Of a DNA stretch of 64,000 bases, positions 1-8,345 are shown piece after piece. The notes beneath the pieces are model-generated. The model had not been told where the DNA came from, made no database searches, and saw only the letters and a list, made by a program, of their open reading frames with translations. The translations under genes and the position numbers were made by a program. Positions within the stretch are counted from its first letter, which is position 1. Each line of letters begins with the position of its first letter. Source of the stretch: Croceivirga sp. (lineage in GTDB: Bacteria > Bacteroidota > Bacteroidia > Flavobacteriales > Flavobacteriaceae); NCBI GenBank assembly GCA_028284935.1, contig JANQQQ010000010.1, forward strand, positions 62,001 to 126,000, given 5' to 3'.

Positions 1-1
1 G

Positions 2-1432
2 GATTCAGATTTATTTAACGAGTATGTCCTCTCAGACATTGAAACAGAGCCTATAGAAAATGCCGATGGTGATGGTACTGACGATACTGACGGTACTGAT
101 GAAAGTAGTGAAGACGAGGAAAATGAGTCAACAACACCAACTTCTAAAGATAGTGGTGTTAATTTATTACTGAATGGAACTTTTGAAAATTCAGATGAAT
201 GGGATTTGTTAAACGGGAGTACTGTTTCAGGAGGTGTTCTAACCATCGTCGCCAACGGTTCCATAGGTAACATTGAATACAATTGGTCCGCTCTATACAC
301 CAATGTGTTGAACGAACAGTACTACGCTACTCGGAGATTCAGAATGACTTTTGATGCCAGGCAAACTAGCGGTAGTGGAGAGCTTCAAATCGGGCAAAGG
401 TTCAACTCAGCTTTTGATCAAGTTATTACAGACACTTGGACAACCTATACTGTTGATTTTGATGGCAATGTTAGCAATGGTGGTAACGATATAAATATAG
501 GTGGAAGAGACGTTGGTGATACGTTTGAGATCGATAATATCACCATGGAAATTATCGGGGATACTTCTAATCCCAGAATTCCGGGACAACCAGCACAAGT
601 AACATTTTTTGCGGACTTTGAATTTGCGACTTACGGGTATAACCAATGGGGAGCCAATGGTGCTAATCCTACAGAGGTAAACCAATTCGAAGTCGACCAT
701 GGTGAACCAAGAACGACCGACCATCCAGATTCACCGCTAAAGGCTGGGCGTAATGGTACTGGAACGGCTATATGGCTTGGTCAGTATAACAACAACCTTA
801 CAAGAAATGAAATTGGAAGAGATGTATCGTTACCGTTCGGTGAACATTGGATTGGTTTTTCATTTTATGTGCAGGATTCCCTGCCTGACTCTAGGATGTT
901 GATGCAAAACAGGAACTTAGCACCTGGCGGTAGCTCCACAGTTAACTCAATTTCTATGAGGCAGGATAATGATACTGGAGATATATATTTTAGCCTTGCT
1001 ACTGATGTTAACTCTGTAGACCAAACAAGAGAATCTTTGGGAACTTGGAACGGAGCAGGTACAAATACCTCAAGCCATTTTTCCGACTATAAATTTCGTG
1101 CATGGAATGATGTGGTGATACATTACAAAGCAGCTTTTGGGGCAAATTATACAGGACCCGACACTTCAGCCCTTTCCGAAGTTTTCGGTTATGATCCTAG
1201 AAGCGATGGTTTTATCGAAATATGGGTCAATGGCAACAAAGTTGTTGACCATGTCGGAACTACCATATATCGTTATGAAAGGCGAGGTGGTGAAATAAGG
1301 CTCGGCATGACCGGTAATATAGGTACTTATTGGAGTGATTCCTTTTCACCACAGGGAAATGTTTATTACGACAACTATAAAATATGGGTAGGGCCAAACG
1401 GAAGTTATGAAGAAATGGATCCCAATAGATAA
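2..1432 (+). CDS. Surface polysaccharide lyase-like protein, 3' part (5' end outside window)
   Basis: The frame is open from base 2, so the start lies before the window; 476 codons are visible. The order is: an Asp/Glu/Thr/Ser-rich linker (visible residues 20-50, many DGDG-type repeats), a jelly-roll carbohydrate-binding-like domain starting LLLNGTFENSDEW (about 53-175, CBM4/9 style), then a beta-sandwich domain (about 190-470). The last domain has an RNEIGRD stretch, a WNDVVIHYK strand and a DGFIEIWVNG strand, as in the heparin-lyase-I-like polysaccharide lyase fold (Pfam Polysacc_lyase). Such proteins are normally exported lipoproteins that cut or bind acidic polysaccharide; the acidic linker fits a surface tether. 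It lies convergent to an acidic-sugar capsule operon, so EPS trimming or degradation is a reasonable inference. Substrate is unknown, and a non-catalytic lectin role is possible. Confidence 0.7.
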   Translation, partial: DSDLFNEYVLSDIETEPIENADGDGTDDTDGTDESSEDEENESTTPTSKDSGVNLLLNGTFENSDEWDLLNGSTVSGGVLTIVANGSIGNIEYNWSALYTNVLNEQYYATRRFRMTFDARQTSGSGELQIGQRFNSAFDQVITDTWTTYTVDFDGNVSNGGNDINIGGRDVGDTFEIDNITMEIIGDTSNPRIPGQPAQVTFFADFEFATYGYNQWGANGANPTEVNQFEVDHGEPRTTDHPDSPLKAGRNGTGTAIWLGQYNNNLTRNEIGRDVSLPFGEHWIGFSFYVQDSLPDSRMLMQNRNLAPGGSSTVNSISMRQDNDTGDIYFSLATDVNSVDQTRESLGTWNGAGTNTSSHFSDYKFRAWNDVVIHYKAAFGANYTGPDTSALSEVFGYDPRSDGFIEIWVNGNKVVDHVGTTIYRYERRGGEIRLGMTGNIGTYWSDSFSPQGNVYYDNYKIWVGPNGSYEEMDPNR

Positions 1433-1672
1433 ATAAGATATAGAAGCAAGAAGAAAATAGCAGGGTACTGGACTGGTTTTTTTCTAGCAATAAGCACTTA
1501 TAAGATTACACCTCCATAGGATGTACAATTTTTCCGATAGACCTTTGGGTTTAATCCACAATCTCAATAATGTGTGCTATTGGAAGAATAATAGTAATGA
1601 AGATTTAAGCCCTAGGATTGAGTCCCAGCGGGAATTGGCTCGAACGGTTCATGAGCATTAGGCAAAACAAAT

Positions 1673-1703
1673 AAAAATCCTGACGATTCCGTTGGGATTT
1701 TTT
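1673..1703. terminator. Bidirectional Rho-independent terminator
   Basis: A 13-bp stem (1673-1685 with 1690-1702, two G-U pairs, loop ATTC) begins with five A and ends in six T, so it can terminate transcription on both strands. It sits between the convergent lyase-like gene and tviB. The rest of the gap 1433-1721 holds no gene that I can see. Confidence 0.8.
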
Positions 1704-1721
1704 AGTTTATTGTTTTAGATA

Positions 1722-3002
1722 TCAAAGTCTGGCATCCACACGTTCTTTTATGATCCCTTTTACATCGTAAAGGACGCCTGTTTCTTTTAGTAAATCCCTT
1801 AAGTTCAACTGCAAAAACTCTTGATGGGCAACGGCAAGTACAATGGCATCGAATTTACTTTTTGGTATTTCTCTGGTAGTATCCATACCATATTCATGTT
1901 TTACCTCGGATGGAGAGGCCCATGGATCAAATACGGTAACCTCTGTTCCATAACTTTTTAAGTTGTTGATTACATCCACGGCCTTTGTATTGCGAACATC
2001 TGGGCAGTTTTCCTTAAAGGTTATACCCAAGACCAGTATTTCAGAACCTTTTACTTTGATATCATTTTTCACCATCAATTTTATGACTTCAGATGATACA
2101 TACTTTCCCATACCGTCATTCATTCGCCTTCCTGTTAGAATGATTTCGGGATGATAGCCAAATTCTTGGGCCTTTTGTGCCAAGTAATAGGGGTCTACCC
2201 CAATGCAATGACCCCCTACCAGCCCAGGTTTAAAGGGTAGAAAATTCCATTTGGTACCTGCCGCTTCCAGAACTGCGTGGGTGTCAATTCCCATTAAATT
2301 AAAAATTTTAGCCAGTTCATTAACAAAGGCAATATTGATATCCCGTTGGGAATTTTCAATCACTTTGGCCGCCTCCGCTACTTTGATGGATGGGGCTAAA
2401 TGGGTTCCGGCAGTAATTACGGAAGCATACAAATCGTTCACCAGCCGACCTATTTCAGGAGTAGAGCCCGAGGTAACCTTTAATATTTTTTCTACAGTAT
2501 GTTCCTTATCTCCCGGGTTGATTCGTTCAGGGGAATATCCCACAAAAAAATCTTCATTGAACTTTAAGCCGCTGATTTTTTCAAGAACTGGCACACATTC
2601 CTCCTCGGTAACACCTGGATAAACAGTGGATTCATATATGACAATGTCTCCTTTTTTTAATACTTGACCCACCGTTTCACTGGATTTGTACAAAGGTGTC
2701 AAAATGGGTCTGTTGGTACTATCCACGGGTGTAGGAACTGTAACGATATAGATGTTGCAATCCTTTATATTTTCCAAGTCATTGGTACAAAACAATCCTG
2801 TTTTCATATCGGGGCTATCCTGTATTACTGCTTGTAAAATACTATCCTCTACCTCAAGGGTTCTATCTGTTCCTGATTGAAGTTCGGATACCCTACCTGC
2901 ATCAATATCAAAGCCTATGACAGGGTATTTGACTGCGAACAACCTTGCAAGTGGTAGGCCTACGTAGCCCAAGCCGATAATGGCAATTTTTATATCATTC
3001 AT
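1722..3002 (-). CDS. tviB: UDP-N-acetylglucosamine/galactosamine 6-dehydrogenase (TviB/WbpO type)
   Basis: NAD-dependent oxidation of UDP-GlcNAc or UDP-GalNAc to the uronic acid, a cytoplasmic step for acidic capsule. The protein (426 aa) opens with the Rossmann motif GLGYVGLP, has VPTP and ESTVYPG motifs, the substrate lid with KVIENSQRDINIAFVNELA, and the active-site Cys in GGHCIGVDPYYL. The C-terminal part has GITFKENCPDVRNT. The overall pattern matches Salmonella TviB closely, more than UDP-glucose dehydrogenases. I start at the ATG at 3002, behind an A-rich leader; a TTG 42 bases upstream is the only longer option. It follows tviC in the same direction, the usual pairing. Confidence 0.93.
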   Translation of the reverse strand: MNDIKIAIIGLGYVGLPLARLFAVKYPVIGFDIDAGRVSELQSGTDRTLEVEDSILQAVIQDSPDMKTGLFCTNDLENIKDCNIYIVTVPTPVDSTNRPILTPLYKSSETVGQVLKKGDIVIYESTVYPGVTEEECVPVLEKISGLKFNEDFFVGYSPERINPGDKEHTVEKILKVTSGSTPEIGRLVNDLYASVITAGTHLAPSIKVAEAAKVIENSQRDINIAFVNELAKIFNLMGIDTHAVLEAAGTKWNFLPFKPGLVGGHCIGVDPYYLAQKAQEFGYHPEIILTGRRMNDGMGKYVSSEVIKLMVKNDIKVKGSEILVLGITFKENCPDVRNTKAVDVINNLKSYGTEVTVFDPWASPSEVKHEYGMDTTREIPKSKFDAIVLAVAHQEFLQLNLRDLLKETGVLYDVKGIIKERVDARL

Positions 3003-3106
3003 AATTTTGTTGTTTAACTTTCTTACCAAATTGGAGGTATTCAATTCCCAGACTATACTGGTTACTACTTTCGGAAATGTCGTAACCCTACAACGTTAAG
3101 GAAGTT

Positions 3107-4117
3107 TTATAGTTGTTTTACCTTTAAGTTTTTCCAATACCAATCCACCGCCTCCTTAAGACCTTTCGTGATATCATATTTTGGTGCATAGCCTAAGCGT
3201 GTTTTTGCCTTTTCAACAGAAGCCAGGGAATGAGGCACATCACCTTGACGGTTAGGACCATAGTTTACTTCAATATTTTCAATACCACTGTCGTATTCGC
3301 TCAGATATTTTTTTAATAGACTTACCAATTCGTTTAAGGTTGTTCGTTCCCCATAAGCCACATTATATATTGTGTTTACTGCATCTTCATTAGTAGTAAG
3401 TAGCGCTCTTATATTCATCTCAATTACATTATCGATGTAGGTGAAATCGCGTGAATAGGACCCATCCCCATTGATTGTAGGGGATTGATGTTTCATTAAT
3501 TGAATTACAAATTTGGGAATAACTGCTGCATAGGCTCCATTTGGATCTTGTTTTCTGCCAAAGACATTAAAGTAGCGCAGTCCTATGGTTTCCATATGGT
3601 ATGTTCTGGAAAAGATTTCAGCATACAGTTCATTGACATATTTTGTGATGGCGTAAGGTGAAAGAGGTTTGCCAATTACATCTTCTATCTTGGGCATGGT
3701 TTCAGAGTCACCATAAGTGGATGAACTTGCTGCATAGACAAAACGTTTTACCTTGGCATCACGCGCCGCGACCAACATATTAAGAAAACCTGAAACATTA
3801 ACATTGTTACTGGTAATTGGATCCTTTATCGACCTCGGAACGGAACCCAAAGCAGCTTGATGTAATATGTAATCTACATTTTTACAGGCCAATTGGCAGT
3901 CTTCCAACTTGCGAATGTCTCCTTCGATGAATGCAAACCTTTCATTCAAAAAAAATCTATTTATGTTTTCTTTTTTTCCAGTGGAAAAATTGTCCAAACA
4001 AATCACGGTATTGCCGTTCTTGAGCAAGGATTCGCAAAGGTTAGAACCTATAAAGCCAGCCCCTCCCGTTACTAAAACCTTATATTTGGAATTAAAATTT
4101 AATGATGAAATATCCAT
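3107..4117 (-). CDS. tviC: UDP-GlcNAc(A) C4-epimerase (TviC/WbpP type)
   Basis: SDR-family 4-epimerase (336 aa) interconverting gluco- and galacto-configured UDP-N-acetylhexosamines or their uronates. It has GGAGFIGSNL at the N-terminus, SSSTYGD, the catalytic YxxxK (YAITKYVNELYAE), RYFNVFGRKQDPNGAYAAVIP, and an HQAALGSVPRS stretch that is characteristic of TviC/WbpP rather than plain GalE. Start set at the ATG at 4117 behind six A residues; a TTG at 4177 would add 20 residues but gives an atypical N-terminus. Together with tviB downstream it should give UDP-GalNAcA, the Vi-antigen precursor route. Confidence 0.92.
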   Translation of the reverse strand: MDISSLNFNSKYKVLVTGGAGFIGSNLCESLLKNGNTVICLDNFSTGKKENINRFFLNERFAFIEGDIRKLEDCQLACKNVDYILHQAALGSVPRSIKDPITSNNVNVSGFLNMLVAARDAKVKRFVYAASSSTYGDSETMPKIEDVIGKPLSPYAITKYVNELYAEIFSRTYHMETIGLRYFNVFGRKQDPNGAYAAVIPKFVIQLMKHQSPTINGDGSYSRDFTYIDNVIEMNIRALLTTNEDAVNTIYNVAYGERTTLNELVSLLKKYLSEYDSGIENIEVNYGPNRQGDVPHSLASVEKAKTRLGYAPKYDITKGLKEAVDWYWKNLKVKQL

Positions 4118-4543
4118 TTTTTTGTCTATATGAAATAAGCTGTAAAGATGCGATTTTTTGATTTTTAAATAATCCAAATTCGCTAGATGGTATATTAAAT
4201 AAGATTAATGTAACCCTTCGTGCATTTACAACAATATTCTTGCAAAGTTCTAGTCTAAAATATTTTCAAAGGGAAGAAACGTTTAACTCAGGATTCAAAA
4301 ATGAATCCACTTCTCAATCCAATCCCTGAATAAATCGGGAAAAATTCCCTAAATACACCAGGGGTTAATGTAATTCTATCAAAGATATTTAACGATATTC
4401 GTTACATATTTGCGCCAATTAATTCCCTTAGTCCTTCTTATTCTATAAGGATGTTCGGTTATTTTTTTCGTCTACCATAGTTAAATAGAGCGATGAATAA
4501 TAGTCTTAGGCCAATTTCAAGTGTATAATCCAAAATAACATGT
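4118..4543. other. Gene-free AT-rich spacer upstream of tviC
   Basis: No convincing reading frame on either strand. The minus strand carries a perfect Bacteroidota -7 box (TATCTTTG) at 4380-4387, but no good -33 TTG at the right distance, so promoter status is uncertain. The motif ACACCAGGGGTTA at 4355-4367 recurs exactly at 18076-18088. The spacer probably holds the tviCB promoter, since tviC is otherwise far from the upstream epimerase gene. Confidence 0.4.
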
Positions 4544-5560
4544 TTAATAATAGTTTTTATACCAATCTATAAAATGCGCTATACCCTTCTTTACGGGCGT
4601 GTTTGGCTTGTAGCCATAGTCCGAGATTAATTCATTTACATCTGCCCAGGTTCTAATAACATCTCCAGGTTGCATGGGTAGCATCTCTTTTTTTGCCTCG
4701 ATTCCAAGACATTCTTCAATGGATTGAATAAAATCCATGAGTTTGACTGATTGGTTGTTTCCTATGTTGTAAAGTTTATAGGGTATGGCCGTTTTTTGGT
4801 CTACTGTATCCGTTTCAATGATTTTTGTAACTCCTTCCACAATATCATCAATATAGGTGAAATCACGCTCAAGTTCTCCGTGATTAAAGACTTCAATAGG
4901 TCTATCATTTAAAATGGCATCGGTGAAAAGAAACATGGCCATGTCCGGTCTTCCCCATGGACCGTATACTGTAAAAAAACGCAGCCCCGTAGTGGGCAGA
5001 TTGAACAAATGACTATAGGTATGGGCCATTAATTCATTACTCTTTTTGGAGGCGGCGTATAAACTAACTGGATGGTCCACCCGATCATTGGTTTCGAAAG
5101 GGACTTTTTTATTTGTTCCATAAACGCTTGAGCTGCTCGCATAAACCAAATGTTTGATTTTGGAATGCCGGCAACATTCCAAAATGTTAAGAAATCCAAC
5201 AATATTGCTATCAATGTAGGCCTCAGGATTTTCTAGGCTGTAACGCACGCCTGCCTGTGCTGCCAAGTTGCAGACGACATCAAACGATTCGGTTTTGAAA
5301 AGTTCGGGAAGATTCGTGCGATCTTCCAGCGCCATTCTCACAAAACGAAAATTGGTATGCGTTGCGCTTTGTACCGGTAAATTTTGATTCCTTGCCTTCT
5401 CTTCCGGGATACCAAGTTCATTAAGTCTGTCAAATTTCAGCTTGGTGTCGTAATAATTATTGATGTTATCAAGGCCTACTACCTGATGTTCTTTTTCCAA
5501 GAGGCTTTTGCAGACATGGAAACCGATAAAACCCGCTGCCCCTGTCACCAAAATCTTCAT
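4544..5560 (-). CDS. UDP-glucuronate 4-epimerase (NAD-dependent epimerase)
   Basis: SDR epimerase of 338 aa, expected to convert UDP-glucuronate to UDP-galacturonate. It has [10 protein letters not shown], the LDNINNYYD segment typical of UDP-GlcA epimerases (CapI/LspL/GAE group), SSSSVYG, the catalytic YAASKKSNE, and [15 protein letters not shown], which in this family marks uronate rather than neutral sugar substrates. ATG at 5560 overlaps the stop of ugd by four bases (ATGA), so the two are very likely translationally coupled. The coupling itself argues for UDP-GlcA, the ugd product, as substrate. Confidence 0.92.
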   Translation of the reverse strand: MKILVTGAAGFIGFHVCKSLLEKEHQVVGLDNINNYYDTKLKFDRLNELGIPEEKARNQNLPVQSATHTNFRFVRMALEDRTNLPELFKTESFDVVCNLAAQAGVRYSLENPEAYIDSNIVGFLNILECCRHSKIKHLVYASSSSVYGTNKKVPFETNDRVDHPVSLYAASKKSNELMAHTYSHLFNLPTTGLRFFTVYGPWGRPDMAMFLFTDAILNDRPIEVFNHGELERDFTYIDDIVEGVTKIIETDTVDQKTAIPYKLYNIGNNQSVKLMDFIQSIEECLGIEAKKEMLPMQPGDVIRTWADVNELISDYGYKPNTPVKKGIAHFIDWYKNYY

Positions 5561-6954
5561 GATTGCCCTATTTTGTAATATTTAAACCCTATATCCTTTA
5601 TTTTTTGGGTTTCCAACAGGCGTCGGCCGTCAAAAAGGAAAGCAGGTTTTAACATATTTTCAAAGACTTTTTCCCAATCCAACGTTTTAAACTCATCCCA
5701 TTCCGTCATTATAGCTACGGCATGGGACTGTTCCGTTGCTTTAATTGGGTCATTAACAACTTTTAACAATTCTCTTGTCTCGCTAAAATCTCGACTTCCT
5801 AGGTATTCAAGATCTGCATATATCTGTTCTTCTGATACTTTGGGGTCATACACCACAATCTCCGCTTTCTCATCCAACAGCGCATCGGCAACGTAAATGG
5901 CGGCGGATTCCCGGGTATCATTGGTGTCCTTTTTAAAGGCCCAACCGTACATAACAATTTTTTTTCCGGATACGGTGTTGTAAAGTGTTGTTACTATATT
6001 CTCCGCAAAACGGCGTTTTTGGTAATCGTTCATAATAATCACCTGTTCCCAGTAATCTGCCACTTCCATCAATCCATAGCTTCGAGCGATGTATACAAGA
6101 TTAAGGATGTCTTTCTGAAAACAGGAACCGCCAAAACCAACTGAGGCTTGCAAAAATTTTGGGCCTATTCGGCTATCAAAACCAATGGCCCTCGATACTT
6201 CCTGAACATTGGCGTCGGTCTTTTCACAAAGCGCGGAAATGGAGTTGATCGAAGAGACCCTTTGGGCCAAGAATGCATTGGCGACCAATTTTGATAATTC
6301 TGAAGACCACACATTGGTTTGCAATATTTTTTCCTTAGGAATCCAATTCTCATATATCCCGCTTAGTGCATCTTTAGCTTCTTGACCCGATGGAGTGTCA
6401 TCACCACCGATCAAGACCCTATCTGCGTTAAGAAGGTCATCAATTGCTGTTCCTTCAGCCAAAAACTCAGGATTGGAAAGGATCTCAAAATCTACACCAT
6501 TGCTTGTATTGTCCAATATACTTTTTATAGCCTGCGCCGTTCTTACCGGCAAGGTAGACTTTTCAACTACTATTTTGTTATCTTTAGCTACTTCAGCAAT
6601 ATTTCTTGCACACAGTTCTATATATTTTAAATCTGCGGCCTGACCTTTTCCCTTACCATACGTCTTTGTCGGTGTATTAACGGATATAAAAATCATTTGG
6701 GCCTTATCAATGGCCTTATCAACTTCCGTTGAGAAGAAAAGATTTTTATTTCTATTCTCTGCGACGATCTCTTTAAGTCCAGGTTCATATATGGGAAGAT
6801 TATCAAGGTTTTCATCGTTCCAGTCATCAATACGCTTTTGATTGATATCAACTACGGTAACGTTGATTTCAGGACATTGATTTGCAATAACCGCCATGGT
6901 AGGTCCTCCCACATACCCTGCTCCGACGCAGCAAATTTCCGTGATTTTTTTCAT
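5557..6954 (-). CDS. ugd: UDP-glucose 6-dehydrogenase, animal-like type
   Basis: Oxidises UDP-glucose to UDP-glucuronate with two NAD. The 465-aa protein begins [21 protein letters not shown] and has [41 protein letters not shown], the catalytic Cys in [16 protein letters not shown], and [14 protein letters not shown]. The N-terminus and the length match the animal/plant UGDH group more than the short bacterial Ugd/TuaD group (about 390-440 aa). ATG at 6954 follows a clear Bacteroidota promoter. First gene of a two-gene operon with the 4-epimerase. Confidence 0.94.
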   Translation of the reverse strand: MKKITEICCVGAGYVGGPTMAVIANQCPEINVTVVDINQKRIDDWNDENLDNLPIYEPGLKEIVAENRNKNLFFSTEVDKAIDKAQMIFISVNTPTKTYGKGKGQAADLKYIELCARNIAEVAKDNKIVVEKSTLPVRTAQAIKSILDNTSNGVDFEILSNPEFLAEGTAIDDLLNADRVLIGGDDTPSGQEAKDALSGIYENWIPKEKILQTNVWSSELSKLVANAFLAQRVSSINSISALCEKTDANVQEVSRAIGFDSRIGPKFLQASVGFGGSCFQKDILNLVYIARSYGLMEVADYWEQVIIMNDYQKRRFAENIVTTLYNTVSGKKIVMYGWAFKKDTNDTRESAAIYVADALLDEKAEIVVYDPKVSEEQIYADLEYLGSRDFSETRELLKVVNDPIKATEQSHAVAIMTEWDEFKTLDWEKVFENMLKPAFLFDGRRLLETQKIKDIGFKYYKIGQS

Positions 6955-6979
6955 GAAATGATTTTATTCATTGAGGGTG

Positions 6980-7013
6980 CAAAGATTAGTAAATTACTCT
7001 GCATATAACAAAA
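6980..7013 (-). promoter_or_regulatory. Predicted ugd promoter
   Basis: On the minus strand a TTTTG (-33, 7013-7009) and AATCTTTG (-7, 6987-6980; one mismatch to TAnnTTTG) are separated by 21 bases. The expected start of transcription is about 6973, giving a leader of about 20 bases before the ugd ATG at 6954. Confidence 0.5.
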
Positions 7014-7217
7014 TATTGTCGATAAATGAATTTTTAAGGCGACAAGATGGTTAGCTGTCGAATAAGGGACTTCAACTCTATTTGTTTAGCTCGGAAAAGC
7101 CCTTTAACCGATATTTTTTTGGTATTAATCGAATTATGTCAAATTTTTGACTTGGGCCAAAAAACTATAGCTAATTTGGCTCTGTATTGTATTTGAATCT
7201 TACTGAAATTTAACCTT

Positions 7218-8345
7218 GTGGAGACACTAACTAAGATTTGGCTTTCCTCCCCCCACATGGGAAGCAACGAAAAAAGATTTGTGGAAGAAGCTTTTAGGAC
7301 CAATTGGATTGCACCTCTTGGTCCTAATGTTACCGGATTTGAGAAGGCAATTGAGGAGTATTTAGGAAATGGCACACATGTGGCAGCCCTGAGCTCTGGC
7401 ACAGCGGCCATACATCTTGGACTGAAGTTGTTGAATGTTGGTCCAGGAGATGAGGTGTTGTGTCAAAGTTTTACTTTTTCGGCCTCCGCCAACCCTATTA
7501 CTTATTTGGGCGCTCGACCCATTTTCATTGACAGTGAATTGGAAACTTGGAATATGTCACCCGAGCTTTTGGAGATGGCCATACTTCAGCGTTTGGAAGA
7601 GGGTCGCAAACCCAAGGCAATAATTGCGGTCCATTTATATGGAATGCCATACAAAGTAGGAGAAATACATGCCATAGGCCAAAAATACGACATTCCCATA
7701 TTGGAAGATAGTGCTGAGGCCTTGGGAAGCACTTGGGCGGGTCAACACTGTGGTACTTTTGGTGATATTGCCGTACTTTCCTTCAATGGCAATAAAATCA
7801 TTACAACCTCTGGAGGGGGTGCATTGGTATCCAAGGACATAAACAAAAAGGAAAAAGCTGTTTTTTTGGCCACCCAGGCTAGGGATAACGCCCCACATTA
7901 TCAACATTCTGAGATAGGGCATAATTATCGCATGAGCAATGTATTGGCCGGTATTGGAAGGGGACAAATGGAGGTCTTGGACGAAAGGGTAGAAGCAAGG
8001 AGAAGGAACTACAGCTATTACCATGACGAGCTTAGTGGTATAACCGGCTTGTCTTTTCTTCCTGAGCCGAAAGGGATGTTTTCAAACAGATGGTTAAGTT
8101 GTCTTTTATTTGATAGTTATGCGGTAAGAGAAAAGGTTAGAGCTGCGTTGTTGGATGAAAACATAGAATCGCGACCTTTGTGGAAACCAATGCATTTACA
8201 GCCCGTATTTGAAAAGAACACTGCGTTTGTCGATGGGACCTCGGAAGCATTGTTCCATAGAGGACTTTGTTTGCCAAGTGGTTCCAACTTGAGCCCAATA
8301 GATTTAGAGCGTACTGCCCAAACCCTAAAAAAAGCTGTTCAATGA
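7218..8345 (+). CDS. PLP-dependent DegT/DnrJ/EryC1/StrS sugar aminotransferase (PglE-like)
   Basis: Aspartate-aminotransferase-fold enzyme (375 aa) that puts an amino group at C4 of a UDP-4-keto-6-deoxy-HexNAc. The IWLSSPHMG start, ALSSGTAAIHLGL, FTFSASANPI, Asp164 in ILEDSAEA (PLP ring N) and Lys193 in SFNGNKIITTSGGG (Schiff base) are all present. The N-terminus resembles PglE/PglC-type aminotransferases of bacillosamine synthesis. Start is a GTG at 7218, chosen because the family has only a few residues before IWLSSPHMG; the next ATG would cut into that motif. It overlaps the following dehydratase gene by four bases (ATGA), which supports a coupled pathway. Confidence 0.88.
   Translation: METLTKIWLSSPHMGSNEKRFVEEAFRTNWIAPLGPNVTGFEKAIEEYLGNGTHVAALSSGTAAIHLGLKLLNVGPGDEVLCQSFTFSASANPITYLGARPIFIDSELETWNMSPELLEMAILQRLEEGRKPKAIIAVHLYGMPYKVGEIHAIGQKYDIPILEDSAEALGSTWAGQHCGTFGDIAVLSFNGNKIITTSGGGALVSKDINKKEKAVFLATQARDNAPHYQHSEIGHNYRMSNVLAGIGRGQMEVLDERVEARRRNYSYYHDELSGITGLSFLPEPKGMFSNRWLSCLLFDSYAVREKVRAALLDENIESRPLWKPMHLQPVFEKNTAFVDGTSEALFHRGLCLPSGSNLSPIDLERTAQTLKKAVQ

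Noticed and set aside
1612-1635. T-arm-like sequence (CTAGG ATTGAGT CCCAG) that could be a tRNA 3' fragment or integration site.
   Set aside because: The stem has a mismatch, the loop departs from TTCRANY, no D arm or anticodon arm is visible before it, and no second copy of the sequence is seen in the window.
4118-4177. TTG start giving tviC a 20-residue extension.
   Set aside because: The ATG at 4117 follows an A-rich leader and gives the family's normal length.
4380-4387. Perfect minus-strand -7 box TATCTTTG in the spacer before tviC.
   Set aside because: No TTG at the required distance and a leader of over 250 bases would result; kept only as a note on the spacer.
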